From: Melieria omissa
Taxonomy: Eukaryota > Arthropoda > Insecta > Diptera > Ulidiidae
DNA: 64,000 bases
Reading direction: 5' to 3'
Assembly (NCBI GenBank): GCA_963971225.1
Contig: OZ020269.1
Coordinates: 1,302,001-1,366,000, forward strand
In this document: positions 1 through 9,665 of the stretch, in pieces
Position numbering within the stretch: the stretch's first letter is position 1
How the letters are laid out: each line of letters begins with the position of its first letter
Notes under the pieces: model-generated
The model's input: the letters and a program-made list of their open reading frames with translations, nothing else
The model's database searches: none
What the model was told of the DNA's origin: nothing
Translations under genes and position numbers: made by a program

Positions 1-1
1 C

Positions 2-568
2 CCCCAATTCCCATTGTCTATCAGACGAAGAGAAGCTGTAATTTACACCCGATTACGACTAGGACACGCCCGCCTTACACACCAACACCTGTTCAACAGA
101 ACTCCAGGACCGATATGCACATTTTGCAATGCAGAAGATCTGACGATATCACATCTCCTCTCTACATGTAGGGCGATATCTAACAGTCAAACCTAAATTG
201 GAGCGTTGAGCGTTGCGTTTTCTGACGCAAGTGCTCAGTGCGGCATACCGAAATTGAAGTGTTGCGTTGGGATTGTCAAAATCATGAAATGAAAACAAAT
301 GTAAAAAAAATATCTGTTTAGTTGCTAAAAAACCAAGTCAGAGCGTCAGAGCGTTTCAATTGCGGTTTGCCTCATACAATTTGTATGAGCATGAAGCAAT
401 TTTGACACTTGCTTGCCGCTGACGCTCCAATTTAGGTTTGACTGTAAAATCAAACAGATACATCAACTTAACCAAAACACAATGGAAATACTTACAACAC
501 CAGCAGAAGACAACATAAAAAATTGCACATTGCTAATAAAAAAACGTGGACTTTTGTACGAAATCTAA
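2..568 (+). pseudogene. LINE ORF2 C-terminus (C-x2-C...H zinc motif), split by a MITE
   Basis: The frame is open from base 2. It encodes the end of a LINE replicase: a basic helix (RLRLGHARLTHQHL), then CTFC followed by a histidine and a cysteine (HLLSTC), the cysteine-histidine motif seen after the RNase H region in Jockey/I-type ORF2 proteins. The frame runs into the MITE at 184 and stops at about 196. If 184-447 is skipped, leaving one TAA target copy, the same frame stays open to TAA at 566-568, so the MITE entered a previously open C-terminal region. The upstream RT and endonuclease lie outside the window. Family assignment is by motif only. Confidence 0.6.
184..444. mobile_element. MITE, Harbinger-like (copy 1), TAA target duplication
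   Basis: Inverted ends begin CAGTCAAACCTAAATTGG on both sides (about 22 bp). The trinucleotide TAA flanks it at 181-183 and 445-447, matching the TWA target of PIF/Harbinger elements. A longer copy lies at 21308-21716, also flanked by TAA. Relative to it, this copy lacks about 145 bp near position 335. No coding capacity. Confidence 0.8.
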
Positions 569-672
569 ACGCACTCAACCGACAGCGGAAGGCCTTAGTC
601 GCTAATGCTAGTTTTTTTTTTCAATAATTGTAATTTATTTTACGATATTGATAATAATATCATAAAAAAAAA

Positions 673-1520
673 AGAGAAGGTCATAGAGCCTTCGTCAGGC
701 CCTTGGTGCTCGCCGGTCGTGCTAGTAAAGAAAAACGATTTTGTGTGGACTATCGAAAGCTCAATGACGTGACCAAGAAGGATAGCTATCCACTACCTCG
801 GATCGATGACACCCTGGACAAACTGTCAGGCACACAGTGGTTTTCCACACTCGACTTACGCAGCGGCTATTGGCAGGTGGAGCTTGCAGACAAGGACAAG
901 GAGAAAACGGCTTTTAGTGTTGGCGACGGTTTGTGGCAGTTCACCGTCATGCCGTTTGGACTCTGCAACGCACCAGCAACATTCGAGCGGCTAATGGAAC
1001 GCGTGCTAAAAGGGCTGCATTGGCGGACGTGTCTGGTATACCTCGACGACATAATCGTGATGGGCAAAAGCTTCGACGACCACCTGGAAAAGCTGAAGGA
1101 GGTATTTGGGCGAATACAAAACGCTGGAATTAAACTTCCAAAAAGAGGTCAAGTATCTGGGTCACACGGTTTCCACTCGCGGAATACATACGGATGAAGG
1201 CAAAATTACGGCGGTAAAGGAGTGGCCCCGACCACGCAATCTACATGAACTCCGCAGTTTCCTGGGCCTGTGCACATACTACCGAAGATTCGTTCCTGGA
1301 TTTGCGAACATAGCCGGCAGGTTGCACAAACTGACGAAAAAGAATCAAGCCTTCGCGTGGGGCGAAGAGCAGGAGCAGGCTTTTGCACGACTGAAGGAAA
1401 AATTGTGCAGTGCTCCAATTCTAGCCTTCCCCGTGCCTTGAGAGATGTTTGTGCTGGATACAGACGCAAGTGGGCATAGTATTGGTGATGTGCTATCACA
1501 GATAATAAATGGCCAAGAAC
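673..1520 (+). pseudogene. pol: gypsy pol: reverse transcriptase domain, frameshifted
   Basis: Reverse transcriptase of a Ty3/gypsy element, which copies the element RNA into DNA in virus-like particles. The fingers motif FCVDYRKLN lies near 740-766. The palm motif FSTLDLRSGYWQ is near 841-876, and the catalytic YLDDI is near 1039-1053 (two adjacent aspartates present). The connection to RNase H (LRSFLGLCTYYRRFVPGF) follows near 1250-1310. The reading frame shifts near 1130-1140, so 703-1197 and 1106-1441 are in different frames, and a TGA closes the second frame at 1439-1441. It cannot give a full-length enzyme. Confidence 0.8.
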
Positions 1521-1533
1521 AAGTGATAGCATA

Positions 1534-1864
1534 ATAATAATAATAATTGATTGGCACGACAACCCGCTTACGCGAGACTAAGGCCTAGCTTCCCGCAACC
1601 ACCCGTGTTGTGCGTCTGAATTTTGTACGCGGGTGGAAGGGACCTACAGTTTTATGCCGGTTCCGAACTGCAGGTTGGGAGCTTTTTCATAGGCAATTTT
1701 TACTCTCAGAGGTTTGCCATTTCCAGCTGAGACAGCCACCGAAAGAGAAAACGAGTTTCCCGTTATTTTTTTTTAGGTGTTACTACATGCAGAATTCGAA
1801 CTTGCGTCGCTCTGCATGCGACTCGCTTGGACCGCGCACTAACCAACTGAGCCACGGCGGCTGT
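1534..1864 (-). mobile_element. tRNA-derived SINE (SINE1) with a perfect 14-bp TSD
   Basis: Flanked by the exact direct repeat CAAGTGATAGCATA at 1520-1533 and 1865-1878. On the minus strand the head (about 1864-1790) carries an A box, TGGCTCAGTTGGTTAG, and a B-box-like GTTCGAATTC, so it derives from a tRNA. The tail on the minus strand is a run of ATT repeats (1534-1547). The central part (about 1637-1735) resembles the middle of SINE2 at 13863-14305, including GACCTACAGTTT. It interrupts the gypsy RNase H region. Confidence 0.85.
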
Positions 1865-1873
1865 CAAGTGATA

Positions 1874-2455
1874 GCATACTACAGTAAAATTTTATCAAAG
1901 CCTGAACGCAACTACTATGTGACACGAAGGGAGTTGCTTGCAGTATGTGTGAAACACTTCCACAAATACCTGTATGGGCAAAAGTTTCGCCTGCGCACAG
2001 ATCATGCGGCATTGAAATGGCTCCTGAACTTCAAAGATCCGGAAGGCCAATTGGCGCGGTGGATCGAGCGGCTGCAGAGCTACGACTACACGGTAGAGCA
2101 TCGCAATGGCAGTAGCCATGGAAATGCCGATGCCTTGTCACGCCGTCCGTGCAAAGTCGAATGTAGGCAGTGCTCGCGAGCCGAAAGCAAAGAACAGATA
2201 GTGGACGTCCGGTTGGTAAGCGTTATGCCAGAGGAAAAGTGGTCTGCGGATAGGCTACAAAAGGACCAGCGTGAGGATGCGGATCTCGCAAAAATCGTCG
2301 AAGGCAAGGACCAAGGCGCACTTCCAGACTGGCAGGAGATGGCCGGTGAGAGCCCGATCGCTAAGGCTTACTGGGCGCAGTGTCAAAGTCTGCGGCTGTC
2401 GGCTGCCTATCTAGCGAGTGGGAGAGTGAGGATGGCCGGACCAGCAATTCCCTAA
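1874..2455 (+). pseudogene. pol: gypsy pol: RNase H domain
   Basis: RNase H region of the gypsy copy, continuing after the SINE. Typical residues are the stretch around KPERNYYVTRRELLA, then RTDHAALKWL (a conserved aspartate), and SHGNADALSRRP closing the domain near 2150. It degrades the RNA strand of the RNA-DNA hybrid during reverse transcription. Its N-terminal part (the first catalytic aspartate, TDASGHS) lies before the SINE near 1455-1480. The frame continues into the linker before integrase and ends at 2455, with a frameshift to the integrase frame near 2380-2450. Confidence 0.75.
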
Positions 2456-3335
2456 TCGTGGTCTCGAAATTCAGGATCAATGAGGTGATCGAGGCATACC
2501 ATAACGACTACAGCGGAGGGCACCTAGGCATTACAAAAACTGTCGCCAAAATAAAAAGACGATTCTACTGGGTAGGATGCCAAGAGTCTGTCGCCGATTG
2601 GATTAAGAGCTGTGATAGAAGTTCGGCTGCGAAAGGGCTAACAAGATCTCGGGGCCGCATGCAGCAGTACAACGTGGGAGCGCCCTTCGAGCGAATTGCC
2701 AAGGACGTCGCCGGGCCATTCCCACTTAGCACTCAAGGCAACAAATATGTGCTGGTGGTAATGGACTATTTTAGCAAATGGCCCGAAGTGTATCCTATTC
2801 CTAACCAGGAGGCCCCCATGATCGCGGAAATGCTGGTAAACAACTGGGTGGCCAGATTTGGAGTTCCACTGGAGTTGCACTCGGATCAAGGCCGGAATTT
2901 CGAGTCTCTGGTATTGAAGGAAGTGTGTGAGCTATTAGGAATAAGGAAAACTCGTACCTGTCCTTTGCATCCACAGTCCGACGGCATGGTGGAATGATTC
3001 AATCGGACGCTAGAAGAATATCTGCGGAAAGTAGTAGGCAGGAATCAAAAGGATTGGGACACACATATTCCACTGTTCTTAATGGCGTATAGGTCAGCCC
3101 CGCACGATACGACATCACTCACTCCACCCCGAGCAGTGTTCGGCACGGAGCTGAGGTGGCCTGCTGACTTGAAGTTCGGTGGTCAGCACGACGGAAGGCG
3201 CTAAGACTGATTACGCAGTCAATAAGCAGTCCGAGCTGGAAGAAATCCACAAGTTTATAAGGGACCGTATCCAACTGGTCAGCGATAAAATGAAAGCAAG
3301 ATATGATCTGCGGGCTAACACAGCGGGGTTCTGGT
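2380..3335 (+). pseudogene. pol: gypsy pol: integrase, with in-frame stops
   Basis: Integrase that would join the element DNA to the host chromosome. The N-terminal zinc-binding region is recognisable (two histidines, then a single cysteine followed by CDRSS), but its last cysteine is replaced by serine. The core follows with FERIAKDVAGPF (first catalytic Asp) near 2690 and LHSDQGRNFES (second Asp) near 2880. An in-frame TGA at 2995-2997 falls in the conserved region holding the catalytic glutamate, and the frame is broken again near 3180. The C-terminal part to about 3540 is degraded. Confidence 0.75.
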
Positions 3336-3560
3336 AATGCTTTACAACCCGCAGCGGAGGAAAGGATTGTCTCCAAAACTTCAAACGTCATGGTAAGGTC
3401 CGTACGAGGTCGTGACCAGGATTAATGACGTGGTGTACAGGGTTCAACGCTGCGGCAACGGAAACGCCAGGTTGAAAGTAGCCCATTTGGAGCGTCTGGC
3501 GTCTTACTCCGGCAGAGCCTCGGCACTTGTTCGGGACGAACAAGTCTAAGTGATGGGCAA

Positions 3561-3888
3561 TGAAACGATAAGGCACTCTGTGCTGAATGCTTTTCTATGC
3601 ACGAATACTTTTCCAAGCATACTTTTAGGCATGCACTTGGCAAATTTGGTATAATTCGCTTTGTATAGTCCGATATGGCAAGGATGGTTCGCGAAAGGTG
3701 ATGAGCTTTGCCGGAAAAATCGAGATAGAAAGTACAACTGGAATGTGCAAGAAACTTCGGCGCGATAAGAAAACTAGTATAAAAGCAGCAGTGGTAGCGC
3801 AAGGGGTCGAGTCTGTGTTAAGCAGTAAAGTGTAAATAAAGTGATCGTTTCTGACTGCGTTTTGTGCTGAATAATTGAAGTTGTTTTA
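3561..3888 (+). repeat. 3' LTR of gypsy copy 1
   Basis: Begins TGAAACGATAAGGCACTC, resembling the start of the 5' LTR at 16686 (TGTAACGATAAGACAG). It contains a TATA box (AGTATAAAAGCAGC near 3777), an AATAAA signal near 3835, and a GACTGCGTTTTG...GTTGTTTTA end shared with the other LTR. A purine-rich stretch (GTGATGGGCAA, 3550-3560) just before it could be the polypurine primer. The two LTRs are clearly diverged. Confidence 0.65.
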
Positions 3889-3948
3889 TTTTCAAACACA
3901 ATCAAAACGAATCTTGGAAAACGAACTTGGATTTTCGTAACAATACTA

Positions 3949-4080
3949 TTGCCAACACAAACACCAATTCATAATGCACAGGTTTGGGCGGATTACAAAA
4001 ACCATATTAAGGCTAAGCTACGGCGAAACAAGTCTGGATTTCCGATACAGGTGGAACACCTTCGAGATATTGCACCCTAA
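3949..4080 (+). pseudogene. Possible Myb/SANT-like DNA-binding domain fragment
   Basis: A 43-codon open stretch ending in TAA encodes VWADYKNHIKAKLRRNKSG. This pattern resembles the third helix of the Myb/SANT-like (zeste/MADF-like) DNA-binding domains common in insect transposon accessory and regulatory proteins. No start and no further domain are visible, so it is at best a fragment. The similarity is from memory of the family pattern. Confidence 0.3.
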
Positions 4081-4099
4081 AGCCCAAACTTCATAAAGT

Positions 4100-4889
4100 G
4101 TGTGTGTGTGAGGCAAACTCCATGACAGCGATAAGCGATTGCAAACTGGGAGGAGAAGTGTGAAAAACCCACAAACACACATAAAATGCACCAATACTCT
4201 CACATAACAGCTGATACTCCGGTCCCACAGCTGATATTCCTGACTCCATGCAAACTGCAAATGGAGGGTTGTTGTGCTGGTCAATTTTCATGTGTAAGGG
4301 TTATCGTTGTGGTTCATTTTAATTACATAGAACATTAATTTCTTTTTTGCACAGAGTTCTCTGATATGTTTATAGAAAAATGAATATAAAATTCTATTAT
4401 TGCTTACAAATATAATAACATTGTTTGAATATGTCTCTAACATGTCATTATTTAAGTTTTCATTGGCTCATTACAAAAAATCACCTTTGTGTCTAGAACA
4501 GTGCATTTTGCACCAAAAGCATCTCTGAACTCCGATGATTTGGTGTTTAATTTGCAAAACGCAAATCGGGTTGACCCTGCATGGCTGCCAAATGTGCAGC
4601 TGCACATAATAACGTAACAAATAACGTAAAAACATAACAATGTTTAGAAAACTTATGCATTTTTTATTGAAATAATTGAAAATTATGAAAATAATAACAT
4701 GCATCGAGAAAATGTATGACTTTTCTATTGAAATGATTGACAGTTATGAAAATAATAACATGCATCGTATTAATACACCGTTTTCTAAAAAATACGAAAG
4801 ACAAGCTACCTCTAAATTGCAACTTTGCGCTTTGTTCTAACTTTAACGCGACCACACTGTTGACCCTTAACAGCCAATCACTGACCCAC
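4100..4889. other. No gene seen; contains a direct repeat
   Basis: AT-rich sequence with no convincing reading frame. A roughly 68-bp direct repeat lies at about 4663-4772; both units contain TTATGAAAATAATAACATGC. No terminal repeats or TSD were recognised around the block. Confidence 0.4.
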
Positions 4890-5104
4890 CCCTGTTGGAC
4901 CTGAGACAACTGGTTCCCAAAATTTGGTTTTTCAACTGGTTTTTTGTAAGTAAATCTAACAATTAGTTGTCCAAGTGACTGTCAGCGACGTCACGTTAAA
5001 AGGGTAAGTTTGCTCCAAGGAAACGAGTTGGTTCTGAAGTCAGCTATGACTGACAAGCAACCAGTTGAAAAACTACATTTGAACCAGTCCGATTTCCTAC
5101 AGGG
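4890..5104. mobile_element. Small inverted-repeat MITE (CCCTGTTGGA ends)
   Basis: The ends CCCTGTTGGA and, inverted, CCCTGTAGGA are followed by longer subterminal inverted repeats containing GGTTTTTCAACTGGTT and AACCAGTTGAAAAAC. Total 215 bp, non-coding. No clear TSD, so the superfamily stays open. Confidence 0.5.
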
Positions 5105-5139
5105 CCATGACACCTCACACAGATTGTGTATGTGAAATG

Positions 5140-5200
5140 CAAAAAATGGTCAACAAATTCGCTTCCCCTGCCAGTTTCGAATCACGTTATCACTGCTCCA
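5140..5200 (+). repeat. Degenerate end of the 43004-type hAT MITE
   Basis: GCAAAAAATGGTC...CCCCTGCCAGTTTCG matches the right end of the MITE at 43004-43735 and the corresponding end of its inverted copy near 54240. Only this end is recognisable here. Confidence 0.5.
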
Positions 5201-5231
5201 TGACTTGACGTCGATACCAGAGTCTATACTA

Positions 5232-5887
5232 AGGTCTGTTTGGCTAGATTTCCAGTAAAAATTATCCAGTAAAAAATATCAAAAGAGTAAGCCAGCGTAC
5301 GCTCCCTAAAATCAAACTATCCAAAAAAGTAAACAAACAGCAATTTGTTAGAATTTGCAAGTTTTAACTCTTGGTTACACCACTGGGACTTGGCCCACTC
5401 ACAATACAGTAAAAAGGGTGTAAACAGGAGGGTTAAGAACGAAACAGCTGATCTAAAAGTTTCATTTGAGGTTTGAAGTGGTAGGGAAAATTAAGTTAAA
5501 TCAGACATTTAATGAAAAAGGAAATAGTTCGTTGCGCTTAATTTGCAATTCTTCCCTTTCAGCTTCAGCGAGTAAAGCTGAGCAAGACGGTTGTGGGTCA
5601 GCAGACTTGCGAACGCACAATTTCTTTGCTGTTTCCATTTGCCTCCAAATATTTTCAAAATTTATGTTTCATATGGCAGCCAGTCATATGTTTATCTTGT
5701 TCTTCTTCTTACTGGCAAAAAGTTACTGGACAAAATTTCTCCAGTAAAAACTTGCAAGTTCTCACGAAATGAACTGTCACTTTACGCTCTCAGTTTCTCT
5801 CTCGTTACTGGAGATTTGGCGTCAACAAACAGGATCCAGTAAAAATTTGTAGAAATTCGTACAAATTATTCTCTGCCAAACATACCT
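5232..5887. mobile_element. TA-flanked MITE with AGGTCTGTTTGGC ends
   Basis: Ends AGGTCTGTTTGGC and, inverted, AGGTATGTTTGGC; TA flanks at 5230-5231 and 5888-5889. Copy B has the empty site (TACTAGTCTTGAAAC near 54965), which supports the boundaries. Several CCAGTAAAAA units lie near the ends (5265, 5740, 5835). The TA target suggests mariner/Tc1 mobilisation. Confidence 0.75.
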
Positions 5888-6764
5888 TAAGGTTTGAAAC
5901 TTCGCTCAAACGGCCAATCTGTCAAACAATTTTGAACATATGGTTATCTTTGCGTATTTAGACAATAAAAGTGAGAGATCAGCCAAAGCAGCTGTTCGCT
6001 ATTTGCCCGCTGAAATGAATTTGTCGTACAACTGATTTCCACTAAAAAGGATTATTAAATACAATTTTCTGCGCATTCATTCGCATGCGATGCGACCTCT
6101 TGCGTTTTTGTTGTTTTCTTGTGGATTTGCAAAATTCTTTGGTAATTTTTCATACAAATTTAATTTTGCTCTCTCTATCAAAAAGTGGTGAATAAGTACA
6201 CAGCTGGTTTTGCAGATACATTTCCGCGTCAAAAATTTATCTTTTAGACGTGGCAGCTCGCGGACTTCTGAAAATGCAAAATAATGAACATTGGTTTTTC
6301 ATTTATATATGACCCGGATGGAAGTTTTTACTACTGAGGAAGTTCCACAGCACGTTATTAGCAATTTGCAATCAACAAATATGGTTCATTTTAGTTTATG
6401 TCGCTACAGTCGTGCATTATATACGACCAAATTTTCATATAAATTTCATTTTCAATTTTAAATCAGCTGTTAATTGTTCGCGAGCATCATCGCCATCATC
6501 ACCGCCTTTGCCAAACAGTATTATTTTATATGAAAAACTACCCCCGGAACAAGGATTTATGTGCGTTTTTGATTCTAACTGAATATTTAAATGGTTTGCC
6601 ATCACAAATCATATTTGCAGTTGCTTTTGTTGATACATTTCTGGCGTTATTCTGTCGTCACTTTCTATGTAATTGTTGTACGGCCAATAAGAAGAAATCG
6701 TGGTGAACCTATATCAGCTGTTTCTTTGTTGTGAAAATTTCCGCGATTGGAAGTTGGACCACAC

Positions 6765-7006
6765 CAAGGCACATTTAATAAGGTAGTGGTGGCAACACAG
6801 CTGCTTAAACTTTTTTCTTCTGATTTTCTTTTAATTTCTTCTGATTCTCTTTTGGCTTTTCGCGAATGGGCATCCTCATTGTCAAAAATTGGAAAAATTG
6901 TTTTTGTGTTGCTTGTCTTTTGATTTGATTTTGACAAGCAGGATGCCCAAAAGCACTAACAAAATACATGGGAATCGTAGTGCCATCACCTTATTAATAC
7001 ACCTTG
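6765..7006. mobile_element. hAT MITE with 8-bp TSD GACCACAC
   Basis: Ends CAAGG...CCTTG with TTAATAAGG just inside each end. The 8-bp duplication GACCACAC lies at 6757-6764 and 7007-7014, and copy B (near 55885) has a single copy of that octamer. An inner inverted repeat, GGGCATCCT...AGGATGCCC, lies at 6868-6950. Eight-bp TSD and CARNG-type ends indicate hAT. Confidence 0.85.
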
Positions 7007-8204
7007 GACCACACATTTAACTTTCATGCTGAAATCTATTCGGAAGAATATTACATGTTATTTTGCAAACCTACAGGAAAATACAAGAAGGGTTGCATCA
7101 TTAAAGTTTCTTCGTGGCTTTTGATACTGCTGCATTTTTGCATTCTTCCGACGGTGTTTCTCATACATATTTTGTGCTGCCAATAAGTAAAAGCAATGGT
7201 GCTTCTTGGTTTATTTGTCGTCAACCTGCCCGTTGCTCGGGGTAAATTAAAAATAGCTCAACAATGAAGTCTGATATTATATAAGTAAATATTGTTATAT
7301 GTCAAAAAATCCTTTTTCTAAACATCAGATACGTCCACATATTGTTTGATATGACTGAATCAATTTCAAGAGTTTTTTTACCTATAAACTGTATCTCATG
7401 TGCAGAATCACAAATGGGTTTTTTATTCAGTTCTTAGGTAAAAGATAATATTTGGCAAGAGAACACCACTTTTTCTTACAAAGAACATTCATCGGATGTA
7501 ATATGACTGCGAACATAACGAAGGACGAACCGTTCCCGAGATACGAGCGAAAAGGCGGCGCGCCGCAGCGCAAGGTAAAAATCGGCTTGCGGCCGCACTT
7601 CTCCCTGAATGCGCCAACAATGACGCCGGCGCTGCGGAGATGTGTTCTGTGCTTCACGCGTCGGGTCGGACCGGCCGGGCCGCTCCCCCCGTCCCGTCTC
7701 GCTCTTCCCCCATCCCTCTCCCCTCCCCGCCAGACACTAGACTAGACTCCCGCTGCGCGCCGGGCGCCACCAGCTTGCTCCGTACGACCATACGACACGT
7801 TCGGACAGGTCCCCACACAAATATTCTTTCATCGAGTTCCTTCACTCTTGTCGTTGATTTCGCCGAGTGCTATCACTTACATTCTCTGAACAGAACACAA
7901 AACTCAACATGTCTGTATCTAAATTTAAATTTAGACAGAAATGTCCTGTGTTTGGCATATATCCGTACGATCTCACTGAGTCCCAGCTACCCAGTTACCA
8001 GGATGTTCTTTTGTATTATCAGTTTAAAAGATTTCGTATAGGGCGACTCCGAGGTGACAACTATGAACCTAGGAGTAAAGAGGTTTAAGAAATAGTTGCA
8101 AAAATGGTTGAAAATATTTTCAAAAAGTCATCTATTCCGATTGTCTCACACACCAGAGTTCTACAAATGCTCACCACATACCATAAGAAATTTCTGACAC
8201 TTAA

Positions 8205-9665
8205 CCCTTCTGTCAATACGAAAAATTTCCACCTATCTCCAATACGAAGGTACCCGGGTACCTTCATACAATTTGTATGGGAAAAGTGAAAATAATAGCG
8301 CAAAAATGTTAAAAATCGTTATTGGATTATAAAACAAAGCGTTATTTGTTGATAATTCAAGTTAAAAGTATTAAACACATATTAATAGTGTAATAATTTT
8401 AGCATTTTCGTGTTTTACGTTGTTGCTTGCATTAATCGGAACAGTTATAGCATGATTCATTGGCTTTTGGCCAGTGGTCCAAGTCATGTTTTGTTCCTGC
8501 TAACACTTGCAGAAACGAACATAAGGGTTTCTGTGCTCCGCAAACTGCTTCAAAACCATTTTTAGTGTAAAAATTGTGATAGCAAGGGAATTTTTTGTCT
8601 ATTCTGAATTTTCGGCTTCAGCGGCGCATACAGGATATCATTTTAGAAGGCGTTCTGCATACAACTTTTGACCAAAATACCATTTGAAATCAATGCGCCA
8701 CACATAACTTTTGTTGCTGGCAAATATGTGGGAGTTTGAACCACCAATACCCCCTCATGTCACCTTCTCAAGATATTCTCCACAGCATCTGGTTTTGTCT
8801 GTGGTATCTAATTTATGTTTGCTGCCAAGGTGCAAATATTGAGCATGCACTTTTTCGTACCACTTTTAGTAATGAAATGGGTCAACATTTGAGCCATAAC
8901 GTCTAGCGACCTTTGTACTATTGTAAATGCCAACGATTTTTGGTTTCAGGTTGTCCCCTGGCACTGCTTTGCCGTGGTGCATAGTTGAAAGAATCACCCA
9001 GCTTCATTGTTTTTTGGAAGGTACAACTCCAACGATTTTGTCGCTGTAAAAACGTCTTTAGGGGTCGAGTATTACTTTTTAACACCAAAGTGAGATTTTT
9101 TGTGAAAAGGTATTCCGCCAGCGCCTTAGAAGTAAAAAGGTTATCCGTTGCAGCATTGCTTTAAAGCTATGAATAAATATTTTTGAATAATATTTTTGCG
9201 CCTACTTGAGTCTTACATACTTTGGCAATTGCCTACTTTGTTTTTCAGAGTAAACTTCTCCTTTCAAAGGGTAAAACATCTTGGAGCAACACGCATCTCA
9301 AGTCGATGACTCCGATCGGATGTCCTAAATTTAACTTATCTTTGAATACAACTTTGATTTCAAATTTAAAATTTGGTCCACTTAAATATGAACGAGTAAT
9401 TTCACGTTGAAACTGTATTGTTTTACTATATTTTGTATGAAGGTACCCGGGTGCCTTCGTATAGAACAAAGGGGTAGTGTTCAAAAATGTGTTCTAAAAG
9501 TTATACAGAAAAAGTTTTCTTTCTATATAAGTTATCTAATAGGTAGTCCATTGATATTTAGGAAGATACTAAAAATACCAGCATAGCGTTCCTTGGCCGA
9601 AAGTAGGATATTTTTACTTCAAAAATGCAATAGGTACCCAGGTACCTTCGTATTGACAGAAGGGT
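8205..9665 (-). mobile_element. piggyBac element in TTAA, degenerate
   Basis: Ends CCCTTCTGTCAATACGAA on both sides with TTAA at 8201-8204 and 9666-9669, the piggyBac hallmark. A second inverted block, GGTACC(C/T)GGGTACCTTC, lies inside each end (8248-8265 and 9634-9650). A decayed transposase is on the minus strand. It interrupts the unclassified transposase gene without changing its frame once removed. Confidence 0.9.
8850..9160 (-). pseudogene. piggyBac transposase remnant
   Basis: Minus-strand translation, in two frames, gives DNLFTSKALAEYL (9155-9104, the DNYFTS block) and further on STMHHG...KPKIVGIYNSTK (8990-8909, the YNSTKGGVD block of the catalytic core). These are characteristic of piggyBac DDE transposases, which cut and paste at TTAA. 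Stops and frameshifts are frequent and the N-terminal domain is not recognisable. Confidence 0.75.

Larger units (their letters stand above)
1..672 (+). mobile_element. 3' end of a LINE retrotransposon, cut by the window edge
   Basis: The 3' part of a non-LTR retrotransposon: the tail of ORF2, a short 3' UTR with an AT-rich end, and an A-run at about 663-672. It sits inside a gypsy element whose sequence resumes at 673, so this LINE inserted into the gypsy pol gene. A MITE at 184-444 interrupts it. A Jockey/LOA-type clade is likely but not proven from this short piece. Confidence 0.7.
673..3888 (+). mobile_element. Ty3/gypsy LTR retrotransposon, 3' half (copy 1)
   Basis: Contains reverse transcriptase, RNase H, integrase and a 3' LTR in the usual Ty3/gypsy order. 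The 5' end is interrupted by the LINE at 1-672 and lies outside the window. A SINE splits the RNase H region at 1534-1864. A second element of the same family at 16686-19818 carries the complementary 5' half; both share nearly the same RT residues around the CVDYRKLN motif. Confidence 0.85.
5218..7521 (+). mobile_element. hAT-like repeat, copy A (left part)
   Basis: Starts CAGAGTCTATACTA and is collinear with copy B (54955-57483) up to GCGAACATAAC at about 7519. Beyond that an unclassified transposon begins and the right end of copy A is missing. Two insertions absent from copy B sit inside it (5232-5887 and 6765-7006). It contains short open stretches but no recognised protein domain. Confidence 0.65.

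Noticed and set aside
7585..7800. CpG island or host promoter
   Set aside because: The GC-rich block lies just inside the TIR of the unclassified transposon and is better explained as its leader.
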